Assembly (NCBI GenBank): GCA_015178975.1
Contig: WHVD01000262.1
Coordinates: 1-64,000 of the forward strand
Length of the DNA stretch: 64,000 bases
DNA from: Hysterangium stoloniferum
Lineage: Eukaryota > Basidiomycota > Agaricomycetes > Hysterangiales > Hysterangiaceae
Direction: 5' to 3'
Positions 8,796 through 21,454 of this stretch are shown piece after piece. A model generated the notes under the pieces. The model worked only from the letters and a program-made list of their open reading frames with translations. It was not told the origin of the DNA and did no database searches. The translations under genes and the position numbers were made by a program. Numbering within the stretch: position 1 is the stretch's first letter; each line of letters opens with the position of its first letter.

Positions 8796-11700
8796 ATGAA
8801 AGAGGATTCGACTATTATCTATCACAGAAGGGACCCTCCGGGTGGATATTCCAGTATTGGGATTTCAGCATTACATGTCTACGGATGCGTAGGGAATTCA
8901 GAAGCCTCAAATCCTATTAAAATCAGGCTGGACGCCGGAGCTGACCTCTCCTTAATCTCAGAGGATTTCTATAAGGAACTAGAAGACTGCCCTAAACTCA
9001 AGCAGGGACTCAAGCTGCGCCTCGTACAACTTACCGGTAATGCCAAGGTATTAGGATACGTCAACGTCCCCATTTATCTCGAGGATGACACCGGTATACT
9101 CCTAAAATTTACCGCCGAGACGTACATTGTCCGAGGTATGACCGTCCCGATCCTTCTCGGAGAAGACTTTCACATGAACTATGAGATCGGGACACTGCAA
9201 GACCAACCACTGGGTTCCAGATTGATTTTGCCTGGGAGAGCAGGATCTATTCCAGCCAGTTCTTCCAAGGAGCCGCAGCCTTTAACCTTTTCGATTAGCA
9301 AGATCCCCTTTGAGGAATTAGCCAATGACTCGTCTGAACTGACTTCCAAACCAGACAAAGGAGTGTGTACTGAAAGAGTCGCACGGGCCTCACAAGATTG
9401 TACTATACAACCGGAATCAGCTCGATTAGTACCAATCTTTGTAGGAGATCTTATTGGTGACCAATGGATAGTCGAGGGAGTTGTCTTGCAGAATGACGAT
9501 GGGAGTATACTAGCTGCTCCCACCACCGCCATCTCTAGGGAACATGCTGCGATACCTCTCACTAATCCCTCTCTGACGCCAAGAATCATCAGACGAGGGG
9601 AAACCGTTGGATTAATTCATGACGCAAACAAATGGGCCCAGACTCCTAGATCTTCAACTGAGAGGGCATCGATGCAGTTGACGGCAACCAAGATCGCCAA
9701 TCTCGTCGAAAGTCTATCAAGAATAGAGGAGGAACATGTCCTTAATCCTCAATCCTCCGGACTGCCCCCAGAACGGGAACTTGCAGATGATTTCGACCCA
9801 GCAGGTCCTAAAACGTCGGAGGTTGCCACCACGGAAACATTTCGTGCGGAAGACCTGCATAAGCTGGTTAACTTAGGACCTGACATCCCTACTGAAGTCT
9901 CCTCCCACTTGGAGTCGGTATTAACTAAGAATGTCCTAGCTTTCGGTGTAGACGGGCAACTGGGACAAGTGGATGTCAAGGTCAATGTCCCATTGAAAGA
10001 GGGCACGCAACCTATTTCAATGTCAATGTTCCCAACCTCCCCAGCTAATAGGAAAGTCATTGATGAACAAATGGATACTTGGTTCCAACAGGGAGTAATC
10101 AAACCGTCCAAGAGTCCTTGGGGGGCGCCAGCCTTTGTCGTCTATCGCAATGGGAAACCACGAGTAGTGATCGACTATAGAAAGTTGAACAGTCTAACAG
10201 TTCCCAACAAATTCCCGCTGCCACACCAGTCGGAAATCATGCAAGCGCTTTTGGGCTCCAACATCTTATCTTCCTTTGATGCACTAGCTGGTTTTACCCA
10301 ACTTGAAATGTTAGAGGAAGACAACCTGAAGACTGCATTCAGATCCCATCGAGGACTGTGGCAATTCAGGAGAATGCCCTTTGGACTTCGTAATGGACCT
10401 TCTATATTCCAAAGGGTTATGCAAACTGTACTTGCACCTTACTTATGGATATTCTGTCTGGTTTATATTGATGACATCGTGATCTTTTCTAAGACATGGG
10501 ACGATCATCTAGAACATTTAGATCAGGTTTCACAAGCCATAATTGCCGCAGGAATCACTCTCTCGCCCAAAAAGTGCTATGTAGGGTATAATTCGATTCT
10601 ACTACTAGGACATAAAGTGTCTAGACTCGGCTTTTCGACCCATCAAGAAAAGGTCGCCGCTATATTAGAATTGGCTACACCTTCTAAGATAGCGGATCTT
10701 CAATGTTTTCTAGGAATGGTTCTGTATTTCTCTGCATACATACCATTTTACTCCTGGACGGTCGCTCCACTTTTCAACCTCTTGAAGAAAGGAGTTAGTT
10801 GGAATTGGGATTCTGAACACGCCCGAGCTTTTGAGGACATCAAGGTTGCGTTGAGCTCAGCTCCAGTACTCGGACACCCCGCGAGCAGTATGCCTTACCG
10901 GTTATACACGGACACTTTGGACTTTGCGCTAGGATGTTGCCTCCAACAAATACAGAAAATGGCGCTTAAAGACCTTAAGGATACGAAAATTTATTCCCAA
11001 GCACGAGCAGCCTTCGATCAATCACGAGACGTGCCCATCTTTGTTACTCGTTATAAAACCAAGGAGCCGGAATTCACCTGGACGGATTCCTGGGCCGCAG
11101 ATTTTGACGACACCAGTGTCACGGTCGAACACGTTATCGCCTACTGGAGCCGTACGCTCAAGAAAGCAGAATGTAACTATTCAGCCACAGAGCGAGAAGC
11201 GTTAGCCACCAAAGAAGGATTAGTCCATTTCCAGCCCTTTATTGAAGGCGAACATATCCTTCTGATCACTGACCATGCGGCATTACAATGGGCCAGATCT
11301 TACGAGAATACTAATCGTTGACTGGCCACATGGGGGGCGGTATATGCTGCATACCCCGGTCTGGAAATCCTACATAGAGCAGGACGAATACATAGCAATG
11401 TTGACCCACTCTCCAGACTTCCTCGAGTACCGGACTATGCTAGCCCCACGAGGGACGACCTTTTACTGATCGTAGCGGATTCTTATAACCGGAATAATGA
11501 TGAGACGTTATGGGAGAACAAACCAGTGGAAAGAGCCGTCTTTCTCACTCATCATGAGTTAGTTGAACCAGTCGGAACCATGGAAGAGGTCCCCCAAACA
11601 AAATGGGATTTGCACAACCTCCCCAGAAACGATGAAACCGATGAAGCGAAATTTACTCTCTCTAATCCACAATTGCTTATAGAGATCGACAAAAATTACG

Positions 11701-13196
11701 CTAAGGAACTTCGCGACGGATATCAGAAGGACCCTGCCTTCAGAAACTATTACGCCACCGATCCCATTTCTCCAAACATGGTAACTACTCCTTCGCATTA
11801 TTTCATTGGCAAGAATAAGCTATTGTTCTTTCGAGATTCGGACTGGAAAAGTCGAATCTGCATTCCTAGCAGCATGACGACGACCATACTCAAGCTGATA
11901 CATGATAACCCCTTCGAAGGAGCTCATGCAGGCAGCCACAGGCTCTTTAATCTGATGAAAGACCGTTTCTTTTGGCCGAGGATGTTGCATGACTGCGTGG
12001 CGTACGCTCACAGCTGCAATATATGCCAGAAAACTAAAATTGATCATTCCGCTCAACAAGGAGCTCTTCGACCCGTGGATGTACCCCTAAGGCTGTTTGA
12101 GGTTGTCTCGATGGACCTGATTACCGGATTGCCTCCTTCTACAGAGGGTGGTTATTCCACCATCTTCGTCACTGTGGATAAACTCACGCGTTTCTTAATC
12201 TGTGTACCCACCACTTCAGATCTATCCGCAGAGGGATTCACACAAATCTTCGTGAATAAAGTAGCCGCTCCTTTCGGTCTGCCTTCAAGGATAATCTGTG
12301 ATCGAGACAAGAGGTGGACCTGTAGGTTCTGGAGGGAAGTCTGCAAAGTATACGGAAGTGCCCTTGCAGTATCCTCGTCCCACCACCCTCAGACCAACGG
12401 TCAAACGGAGAACGCTAATGCTATTGTGGAGCAAATGCTCAGAGCGTACTGTGCCTCTTCGAAGGAGGAATGGTCTAAATGGACTCAAGTAGTGGCTCAT
12501 ACCTACAATTCGACGGTTCAAAGCTCAACAAGCTATGCGCCGGCCTTTTTGCTGATGGGCTACTTACCAAGAGGAATGTCTAGCTGTCTGGGAGGGGACA
12601 GCCCTGTGGTTCCCAGAGAATTATCGGATAGCCCTGTAGCCGACTAATGGATCTTAGAATTGGAAAATCACCAACAAGTGGCATGGGATTCGATTGCGCG
12701 AGCACAAGAAACCCAAGCTCGCAGTTACAACAAGAGATGGAGATCGGTGGAAGATATCTCAGAGGGAGATTATGTTCTGATTAATCCCCATTCTCTCGAG
12801 CTCATTGAAGCCAAAGGACCCGGAAGGAAACTTATACAAAGACGGATAGGGCCGTTTGAGGTCTTGGAAAAGATCAATCCTCAAGTCTTCCGACTCCGCA
12901 TTCCCTCAGAATATCAATTACATCCAGTGATTAATCGAGATCATCTTAAAAAGTACCACCTCTCCCCAAAGGAATTCGGATCCAGGGAGCTACTCGAGAA
13001 CCCTCGAGAACTCAATCGTAAGGACGAGGAGTACGAAGTAGAAGCTATAGTAGGGCACAAAAAGCATCGAAATCGACTTCTTTTCCAGGTTCAATGGAAA
13101 GGATATGGACCGGAGGAGGACACTTGGTTAAACGGCAATGACCTTTGTAACGCTCCCGCTCTCCTTAGAGCTTACAAGACTATTTATCGAATTTAA
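8796..13196 (+). pseudogene. GyA pol region: protease, RT, RNase H, integrase, chromodomain
   Basis: Domains in order: retropepsin-like segment (GADLSLISEDFY, near 8940); reverse transcriptase with KPRVVIDYRKLN, SSFDALAGFTQLEM, RMPFGLRNGPSIFQR and the YIDD active-site box (near 10470); RNase H (RLYTDTLDFALGCC and TEREALA); integrase with the N-terminal HHCC zinc-binding region (H..C.IC, near 11930-12030), catalytic core (SMDLITGLP, CDRDKRW, HHPQTNGQTEN); and a C-terminal chromodomain (YEVEAIVGH, FQVQWKGYGPEEDTW, near 13035-13130). The chromodomain places it among chromoviruses, whose integrases can be steered to chromatin marks. Broken in a few places. Confidence 0.9.
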
Positions 13197-13391
13197 TGAT
13201 CATTTCACATCCTTACGATGACAACGCTGTTTATCTACTTCTAGCTTTACCCCCCCACTTTCTTCCCCCTCGGCCTTTCACTTCAATAACCGAGCGGAGC
13301 TTAAAATTAATATAAAATACGTAAATTCGCTGAAGAAAATTTTATTCCCCCTATCTCTTCCCTCCACGTCAACCTCTCTAATCTGTATACT

Positions 13392-15083
13392 ATGTCGCAG
13401 GAGCAGCAACCCAAACCCAAATTCCCCAACTTCAAAAGAATACCACGACCCCAACCTATTAATACCTCTACCATGCCGTCTCGTACTGAACAAGTCGAGC
13501 ATTCCACGAACAACTCTGGAACGCCGTTGCCAATACCCTCCGCTACGCAGAGTGACATTGCGGGAATGTCCACCAACTCGGGGAATGGGACCACCTTTAC
13601 TCCATACACTCCTCTTCCCAGACCCCGATTTCCCAATTTCAAAAGAATACCTCGACCTCAAACTACAGTTCCTTCTGCCCCATCACCTCAAACAGAAACT
13701 GTCGAGCGCGTGGAGGAGACCTTGTCGTCCATGAATCCTACACGGATGGACTCTATTTCAAATGCTGCACCATGGTCCTCTAATACTTGGGGGGCTCCCT
13801 CGGGAACATGGAGCGAAACCCCACCACCTTCTCGTAGTATTTTCCCTTCTACTGAAGAGGAGATCAAAAGGAAACGGCAGTCTGAGGCTTTCTCGTCGCA
13901 GGTTCAGGAGGAATTGAAAACGCTTAAATGGAAGAGGAGAGAGGAGTACTTGGAAAGACAGCGGAGGATGGGGGCTAGGGATAATGTCCCTTCAAGGTGG
14001 ACATGGCAGGAATGGAGGAGAATGGAAGGGCACAATAATCCTTCAATCATCGCTCCCCCTTCGGGTCATAAATGGACGGATTTCGCTGAAACGGATTGCA
14101 GCGACGGGGGCACACCATGTGTTCAGAGTGTAGGACAAAAAAGTAGGAAAGGAAAAGACGGGGTCACCTTCTACAATTGGGACAAAGTACGGAGGATCAA
14201 ATTTCAAAGCATTGCATTGCGACGTGGAGATGGAGTTGCACTACCTCCCAGACCCCCTTCACAACGTGGACCTCAGGAATGGACCTACCGGATGGGGCCC
14301 GGTGATCTTTCATCTGACTCGGAGGACGACCAATCTCAATACCCAGCCTACGACAGCAAGTACCTCGGTGCTGACTGCCAGGAAGGTTTCCTACTCCCTG
14401 ACAACATTCACTTCTTCACGAGTGATCCCAACCAACGACGAAAGCTACCAACTTCCGTCAGAGTTTGGAGAGGGTATCGTCCAGCAGACTCCGCAACCCC
14501 ATCCAGTTCCTCTCATCTCCCTCCACCCCCGCCGGTCTCTTCCATACCCACATTACAGCATTTTACACCCTTTTCAGAGTTACCGGGAAGTCTTGTCCCA
14601 TCCACCAAGCTGCCTTCTCTTCCCCCTATACCACTACCCCTCCCCTTCGCAGGACATTCCCTGATATCACCGTCCTCATCCATACCCAAGCCTTCTCCAG
14701 CACTGCAGTCAACCTCACCCCTTCGCAGGTCACCTGACCCTCTCGTCGCCTCCCATTCTACTCCGACGCCTTTGGTCCCTGCGGTGTCTAACATTCCCCT
14801 CACTTCCTTGACAACTCGGAGTCCACCACCCACCTCTCCCTGCTCCCCTTGTGTTTCTCTGGGAAGCCCCATTCAGCATCCTAACGATACATTAATGGAT
14901 ATTGATCACCCTATCTCAGAAGTTCTCGCAACGCCTATGGAGGAAGTCCTCGAGGCACCTCTCTCAGCCACAGACGTCTTCAAAGAACCCCCTGGCAATG
15001 GAAGAGGAGCCTCCCCCCTTAAGCGAAAAAGCAAAAGGGAAACGAAGAGCCAATACTCAGGCCGACGAGCCCCTTGTCATTGA
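13392..15083 (+). CDS. GyA ORF3, proline/serine-rich 3' protein
   Basis: 563 codons from ATG at 13392, downstream of the chromodomain, where most Gypsy elements have only a short untranslated stretch. The N-terminus has a repeated motif, KFPNFKRIPRPQ at about residues 10-21 and a near copy (RFPNFKRIPRPQ) near residues 77-88. Residues 150-210 are charged and probably helical (EEEIKRKRQSEAF, KWKRREEYLERQRRM). The rest is low-complexity proline and serine. GyB has a relative beginning with the same motif (minus strand, 16512-16772). No known domain; an envelope is unlikely since I see no signal peptide or membrane span. The frame is open. Confidence 0.65.
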   Translation: MSQEQQPKPKFPNFKRIPRPQPINTSTMPSRTEQVEHSTNNSGTPLPIPSATQSDIAGMSTNSGNGTTFTPYTPLPRPRFPNFKRIPRPQTTVPSAPSPQTETVERVEETLSSMNPTRMDSISNAAPWSSNTWGAPSGTWSETPPPSRSIFPSTEEEIKRKRQSEAFSSQVQEELKTLKWKRREEYLERQRRMGARDNVPSRWTWQEWRRMEGHNNPSIIAPPSGHKWTDFAETDCSDGGTPCVQSVGQKSRKGKDGVTFYNWDKVRRIKFQSIALRRGDGVALPPRPPSQRGPQEWTYRMGPGDLSSDSEDDQSQYPAYDSKYLGADCQEGFLLPDNIHFFTSDPNQRRKLPTSVRVWRGYRPADSATPSSSSHLPPPPPVSSIPTLQHFTPFSELPGSLVPSTKLPSLPPIPLPLPFAGHSLISPSSSIPKPSPALQSTSPLRRSPDPLVASHSTPTPLVPAVSNIPLTSLTTRSPPPTSPCSPCVSLGSPIQHPNDTLMDIDHPISEVLATPMEEVLEAPLSATDVFKEPPGNGRGASPLKRKSKRETKSQYSGRRAPCH

Positions 15084-15864
15084 CCCCCCCCCCGGCCCAC
15101 CCCATTCGCAGCCCCCGCCGCAGCCTTCCTCTCCCCTCCACTCTGAGGATACGGCTGGCCCCTCCCGTCCCTTCCAGTCAAGTTGGATGCGCGTGTCCAT
15201 TAATTACCCCTCCGACATCTTTACTGTGGAACACACATTAATGCGATTGGGACCAACCCTGCGGCACCCCCTTCTTAAAGGGCACATCCAGGGGTATAGC
15301 GGGTCTCTCACGTTGTCGGATCGCATGAGTGCGTTTTATCTGCACGTCAACGACCCTAAGGAACAGCTGTGTTTAGCGGAGGATATCGAACGGGTGGAAC
15401 TCTCCATGTTTCGATCCTTACTTGTCAACTCTTCTTGTGTTCTTCCTGACCACACACCAATCCACTCTGCAGTGGACCTCGTTGACTTGCTGGAACAACT
15501 GTTGCCGGATTCGGACACCTCGAGAGGAATCCCCCCTGGGGGAAACACGAGCTCCACACCGCTCATCACTCCTACCCCGCCATCACTACACCCTCGACCC
15601 CCTCTCATTGCCCGTATTACTGACGCTTCCGCTGACTGTGTTCACGCCATAATTCAAACGCACCAGAAGGCCTACGGTCGTTGGGTCTCCTCGATCCAAA
15701 AACTGGATGGGTTGACATCCGCCAATAACGCTTCGAAGCGGGAGGACATCGCTCTTTCCTTTCGTGCCAAGCATCTCGCCTGGGGCAACGCTGTCCTACA
15801 CCTTGGGGGTTCATCGCAGGACACATGGGGAGGAGTTCCAAGCGTCCTTCGACATCTTCTTTGA
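14998..15864 (+). CDS. GyA ORF4, overlapping the end of ORF3
   Basis: An open frame of about 288 codons, overlapping the last 86 bases of ORF3 in another frame. It begins with an acidic and basic stretch (EKAKGKRRANTQADE), then a proline run, then a better-structured part (WMRVSINYPSDIFTVEHTL, HVNDPKEQLCLAEDIE, SAVDLVDLLEQLLPD). It ends about 25 bases before the 3' LTR, next to the purine tract. Whether it is a separate product or reached by read-through or splicing is unknown. I do not recognise the family. Confidence 0.5.
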   Translation: MEEEPPPLSEKAKGKRRANTQADEPLVIDPPPGPPHSQPPPQPSSPLHSEDTAGPSRPFQSSWMRVSINYPSDIFTVEHTLMRLGPTLRHPLLKGHIQGYSGSLTLSDRMSAFYLHVNDPKEQLCLAEDIERVELSMFRSLLVNSSCVLPDHTPIHSAVDLVDLLEQLLPDSDTSRGIPPGGNTSSTPLITPTPPSLHPRPPLIARITDASADCVHAIIQTHQKAYGRWVSSIQKLDGLTSANNASKREDIALSFRAKHLAWGNAVLHLGGSSQDTWGGVPSVLRHLL

Positions 15865-15889
15865 CATAGCTCTTCGACCTGGGGGGCAC

Positions 15890-16526
15890 TGTGAGAGGTA
15901 TGGTGAAATACACTCAGGAAATATAGTCGGATGAGCTCTTACTATATCTCCTTTATTATTTCTATTTTCTCTCTTCTATTATATCTATAATTAGTTCGAC
16001 GACCTATGTATGCGGTACATCGACTCTTGTGGGCACACACGCAGACTTATGTATTCTAGCGCCCGTAGTTTAGAACTCAGACACTTTTTACACCGCAACC
16101 ACGACTTACCCAGACACCCGTTAGTGTCCTGTAAGTTGTGATTGGTGTATCATCTCGACCGTCACAGACGGGCTTTAGCTACTCATTCAAACTGAGTTTC
16201 GAACTGTATCAGTTGAAACTCAATCCCTATCTCAACTTGCGTGGACTACATCCACGCTACTCTATTATTCGACTCTCTAACTACTCTAGTAGACTTGCAC
16301 TCGAGCAGTTGTCCAGAATCGCACTTAACCAGTCGATTCTGTTTATTCATTCTAGCTATCTACCTTACTTTAGATAGCTACTTCTCTCTACCGTATTGAA
16401 CTAAGTAGTCAATATGCGTTCGGTCCGTATTAGACTTATAAGGACAGTCAATACATTGTGGTATCGTACTTCAATGGTCGATATTCTTCGTATATAGAAC
16501 GGTTAGAACTTCTACCACTCTTCACA
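15890..16526 (+). repeat. GyA 3' LTR (LTR E)
   Basis: 637 bp, TGTGAGAGGTATGG to CTCTTCACA, preceded by the purine tract CCTGGGGGGCAC and followed by the GCGAG duplication. Confidence 0.92.
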
Positions 16527-16772
16527 GCGAGGCACCCCTTGAGAATCGTGAATGGCTCTCGAGGCAGTCTCTGTTGATCCCCAGTGTATCGAGGAATAGC
16601 TCGAGGAATTAAAGGTGGAGGCCTCATGGTAAGAGAAAGGGCGCTCGACTATTTCAGTGTGAGGCGGTCCTGAGGAGGTGGTGGCAGGGTTCCATAGATG
16701 CTCGGTGGCAGGTGTTTGTGGGATCCTTTTGAACTTCGGGAATTTGGACTTCGAGAGAGGTGGTTGGGACAT
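16512..16772 (-). pseudogene. GyB ORF3-like coding region, N-terminal part
   Basis: The minus-strand translation begins MSQPPLSKSKFPKFKRIP, matching the start of GyA ORF3 (MSQEQQPKPKFPNFKRIP). It is interrupted by GyA, and its continuation on the far side lies in 2809-4763. The lowest few bases fall in the GyA LTR end and the target duplication. The 426 bp between it and the chromodomain (16773-17198) show no coding signal, as in the matching GyA spacer. Broken fossil. Confidence 0.65.
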
Positions 16773-17724
16773 GTTATAATTGCGGGTTGCACGGGTGTTG
16801 TGTGATGGTAGTGGTTGAAGGTAAAGAGAGGTCAGAGATTTTTAAGTGACTTTACGTCTCTCGTATCCTAGGGATTAAGACTCCGCTCGGTTATTGGCAC
16901 GAGGTAAGGAGATGATAGACTAAAAGGTTGGTGATCGTAGAGTGAAAACGAGGTAACTGAAGTTGAATTTTTAGAAAAAGAAAATAAGGGTTAAAATTAG
17001 GGTTGATTGTCGAGTAGATTTAAGGAAATAGACTGCATTCTTGGGAGGGAAGTGGTTCTGGGTTCTTGGTGAAACTGCATATACCTGTCATCAAATCCAA
17101 TGCAGCATCTTATATGCTCTGAGTAGAGCTGGGGCATTTCGGAGGTCAGTGCTGTTTAGCCAGGAGTCCTCCTCCGGTCCATAGCCCTTCCACCTGATTC
17201 AAAAAAGTAGACGATTTCGAAGTTTCGTGTGGCCAGTAATAGCTTCGACTTCATATTCTTCCTCGTTTGAACTTAGCTCTCTAGGGTTCTTGAGTAATTC
17301 TCTAGGGCCAAACACTTCCAGGGACGAGTGGTATTTCTTAAGGTGGGCTTGATTAATGATGGGGTGCATTTGGTACTCTGGGGGTATTTTGAGTCTAAAG
17401 ACTTGGGAATTGATTTTCTCCAGGACCTGAAATGGTCCAATGCATCTTTGGATTAATTTCCTTCTGCTACCCTTAATTTCTACCAATTGTAAGGAATGGG
17501 GGTTGACTAATACTAGATCCCCCTCCGAGATTTCTTCGACTAGTTTTCGATGCTTGTTGTAGGATTGAGCTTGAGTTTCTTGTGCTCGGGCGATTGAGTC
17601 CCTCGCCACTTGTCTGTGGCTTTCCAATTCCACGATCCATGAGTCCGCCATAGGACTTTCAGACAATTCCCTGGGAACTATCGGATCATCTTTTCCTAGT
17701 ACCCTGGACATTCCCCTCGGTAGG

Positions 17725-18198
17725 TGTGAAGAGTGGTGGAAGTTCTGACCATTCTATATACGAAGAAATGAGTAGAAAGGAAGGATATTGACCTACTCGG
17801 TGCAATATAAGAGAAAGTGAGAGAAGGAGCACGAGATGATGAAGGAGTCAATGAGTGCAATGGTTTGAGTGGAGGCCTTGACTGTTACAGTTCGAGGCTA
17901 GAAGTATTCAGTAGTTCAGATAATGCTACCTATGTAGTAGCTGACACGTTACCCTGATCACCGCTCGTAGTAGACCTAGTTTGTGTCTTACGAGTGGTGG
18001 TTCTTGGGTTAAAGTGTGTCTGAGTTCTAATTGGTGCTAAGTGCACCCACAAGTATACACAATGCTTTGAACTAATGAAATATGCAATATTCGAAGAATA
18101 TGAAAGATAGAAAAATATGAATAGAATATGTAAAATATAAATGAAATAAAAGGAGTGTTTTACCACAATGATACTGTGGTAAAAGCATACTCCTCACA
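17725..18198 (-). repeat. Solo LTR F in GyB pol
   Basis: 474 bp, ends TGTGAAGAG and CTCCTCACA in plus-strand text, flanked by a perfect duplication GTAGG (17720-17724, 18199-18203). Confidence 0.9.
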
Positions 18199-19971
18199 GT
18201 AGGTACCCCATTAAAAGGAAGGCAGGAGCGTAGTTAGTCGAACTATGAATGGTGGAGTTGTAAGTGTTGGCTACTATTCCAATCCATTTTGACCATTCTT
18301 CCTTGGCTGATGAGCAGTAAGCCCTCAGCATTTGTTCAAGGGTGGCATTCATGTTTTCCGTCTGCCCGTCCGTCTGCGGGTGGTGAGAAGAAGAGACAGC
18401 TAGAGCGGTTCCGTATATCTTGCAAACTTCCCTCCAGAACCTACAGGTCCACCTTTTGTCTCTATCGCAGATAATCCTGGAGGGTAGTCCGAAAGGAGAC
18501 GCCACTCGGTTTATGAAGATCTGTGTGAATCCTTCGGTGGACAAGTCGGAAAAGGTGCATTCACAGATAACGAAGTGTGTCAGCTTGTCGACCACCACAA
18601 AAATGGCCAAGTAAGAGTCGTTGCCAGAAATCGGTAATCCAGTTATGAGATCCATGGAGACCACTTCGAATGGCTTAGAAGGTACATCAGCTGGTCTGAG
18701 GGCTCCCTGCAGTGCGGAGTGATCAATTTTCGTCTTATGACAGGTGTCACAACTGCAAGCATATGCCGTGCAATCCTGTAACATTCTAGGCCAGAAAAAG
18801 CGGTCTTTCATGAGCAGGAATAGTCTACGCCCTCCCGCGTGAGCTCCTTCAAAGGGATTATCATGTATCAGCTTTAGAATGGTGGTTGTCAAATTGTTAG
18901 GAATGCAGATCCAACTTTTCCAGTCCGAATCGCAAAAATACAATAATCCCTTTTCTCTGATGAAGAAATGTGAAGGGGTGGCTACGACGTTTGGGGATTT
19001 CGGTTCCTTGACGTAGTAGCTTCTGAAGGTGGGGTCCTTCCGATATCCTTCTGAGAACTCTTTCAGGAATCTCTCGTTGATGCTTACGAGCAGCTGAGGG
19101 TTTAACGAACAGAATGACAATTCATCAACTTCATCGTCTCTGGGGAGGTTATACAGGTCCCATTCGGTTTGTGGGGTGTCCTCTGGGGTTCCAATGGGTT
19201 CTACAAGTTCTCATTGTGTGACAAAGACGGCTCTCCTCGTGGGGTTATCCTCTTGTGTTTTCTCCTCAGTTCCTTTGCTGAGCGAGCTTGACACAATTGT
19301 CGGGATATCATCTCCAGCTGGACTCACTGAGTGGGGTACTCGTGGTAGTCTAGATAGGGGATCAACATTACTGTGTACTCGTCCAGCATGGTGTAGTATC
19401 TCGAGACCTGGGTATGCTGCGTACACTGCCCCCCATGCGGCCAGTCATCGATTGGTGTTCTCGTATGACCTGGCCCATTGTAAAGCGGCATGGTCCGTGA
19501 TGAGGAGTACGTGCTCCCCTTCCACAAATGGTTGAAAATGAACCAGGCCTTCCTTAGCAGCTAATGCTTCCCTTTCTGTGGCTGAATAGTTGCGTTCCGG
19601 TTTCTTGAGGGTACGACTCCAGTACGTGATAACCCACTCTACTGTAACGCGAGTATCCTTGAATGTTCTCGCCCAGGAGTCCGTCCAAGTGATCTCGGGA
19701 ACCTTGGTCTTAAAATGGGTGACGAACGTTGGTACTGGTTTTGACTGCTCGAATGCTGATTTCACTTGGGTATAGATCTTCGTGTTCTTTAGTCCTGTAG
19801 CGTTATTTTTTGTACTTGCTGCAGACAGCAACCTAGGGCGAAGTCAGAGGCGTCCGTGTAGAGACAGTAGGGCATTCCAATTGTGGGATGTGCTAGAACC
19901 GGAGAAGAGCTCAGGGCTACCTTGACATCGTTAAAGGCTCATTCCTGATCTACTCCCCAAGACCATCGTGT

Positions 19972-20218
19972 TGTTAAAGGTATAGAAAAGAATTGACCCA
20001 GCCTGGGATTGAACCAAGGACCTCCTGGCTTTATATACAGGTGCTCTTAACCACTGAGCTACTGGACCTATGGTCTAGTATTATATGATGGATTATACAT
20101 ATATATAAGGACTTATGATGCCAACTTGTGCTCTTATAACAGTTTATATAACTGATGGCAAGCCTGGGTTTTATAACAGTCTATCACATATAGATATTGT
20201 ATTTTCCCATTTCTAACA
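19972..20218 (-). repeat. Solo TRIM-B LTR in GyB pol
   Basis: About 247 bp, from TGTTAAAGG to TTTCTAACA in plus-strand text, the reverse complement of other LTR B copies, including its tRNA-like unit. Flanks CGTGT and TGTGC are only partly alike, so the duplication has decayed or was altered. Confidence 0.8.
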
Positions 20219-21454
20219 TGTGTGCCCTTTTTGAGTAGCGAGAAAAGCGGGGATACAGTCCATGCATAGAAGGGTATGTAAGCTGAGAAGTACAAAACCA
20301 TACCCAGAAAATGTTGGAGTTCAGACACCTTAGTTGGGGTTGCTAGTTCCAATATGGCTCGTACTTTCTCTTGATGGGTTGAAAAACCTAACCGTGACAC
20401 CTTGTGTCCAAGCAGGAGAATAGAGTTGTAGCCTACATAGCATTTTTTTGGAGAAAGAGTGATGCCAGCTGAAATTATTGCTTGTAAGACTCGGTCCAGG
20501 TGCTCGATATGATCCTCCCAAGTTTTAGAAAATATTACTATATCGTCTATGTAGACTAAACAGAATATCCACAGATAGGGTGCCAATGTGTTTTGCATGA
20601 CTCGCTGGAAAATGGAGGGTCCGTTCCTTAATCCGAAAGGCATTCTTCTGAATTGCCATAGTCCTCAATGTGATCGAAAGGCCGTTTTGTGTCGGTCTTC
20701 CTCCAGCATTTCCAGTTGAGTAAAACCGGCTAGGGCATTGAACGAGGATAGAACGTTGGATCCCGAGAGTGCTTGCATAATTTCTGATTGTCGAGGCACC
20801 AGAAACTCATCTGGGATAGTAAGGCCGTTCAGTTTTCGATAATCAATAACTACGCGAGGTTTATTATTGTGATAGACCACGAAGGCAGGCGCTCCCCAAG
20901 GGCTTTTCGAAGGTTCGATGACTCCTTGTTGGAACCAGGTGTCCATTTGCTCATCTATGAGCTTCCTGTTGGCAGGGGAAGTTTGAAACATCAGTACAGA
21001 CACTGGTTGCACATCAGTTTTCAGCGGGATAGTGGCCTTGCTATCTACTTGGCCCAGTCTGCTGTCAACTCCAAATGCTTGCACGTTCTTAGTCAATATT
21101 GAGCTAAGGCGAGGCATAACGTCAGGAGGGACATCAGGTCCTAAGTTGACCAATTTATGCAGATCCTCCAAGGAGGGAATTTCCGAAGTCTTTGGGCCTG
21201 CGGGATCAAAGTCATCTACCATCTCGTTCCCTGAGAATACCATAGATGGTCGGGGACTGGAGGTGTTGTCTTCTTCTAGCCTGGAAATACTTTCTATGAA
21301 GTGGGCAATCTTCGAGCTTGTGACTCGCATCGATTCCTCTTCTGCTTGGGATCGAGGCTTTTGGGCCCAGACTCAAGCGTCGTGAATCAGACCTATGATC
21401 TCTCCTCTTCTGATAGTTTGAGGAGTTAAGGTCAGATTAGCCAGTGGTACCATA

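Larger units (their letters stand above)
4764..16526 (+). mobile_element. GyA: full-length chromodomain Ty3/Gypsy element, 11.8 kb
   Basis: Two LTRs (4764-5391 and 15890-16526) in direct orientation are flanked by a perfect 5-bp duplication GCGAG (4759-4763 and 16527-16531). Order: LTR E, primer binding site, ORF1, gag, zinc knuckle, protease, RT, RNase H, integrase, chromodomain, ORF3, ORF4, purine tract (CTGGGGGGCAC), LTR E. At 11.8 kb it is about twice the usual Gypsy length. The excess comes from ORF1 and the 3' ORFs. The LTRs differ by roughly 2 percent by eye, mostly small indels, so it is moderately young. Complete in layout, but its coding regions carry a handful of breaks. Confidence 0.93.

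Noticed and set aside
13392-15083. GyA ORF3 as an envelope gene
   Set aside because: The position fits, but I see no signal peptide, membrane span or furin-like site, and the composition is proline-rich and low in hydrophobic runs.
19972-20218. Perfect TSD for the TRIM-B LTR here
   Set aside because: Flanks CGTGT and TGTGC agree only in part, so I do not claim a duplication.
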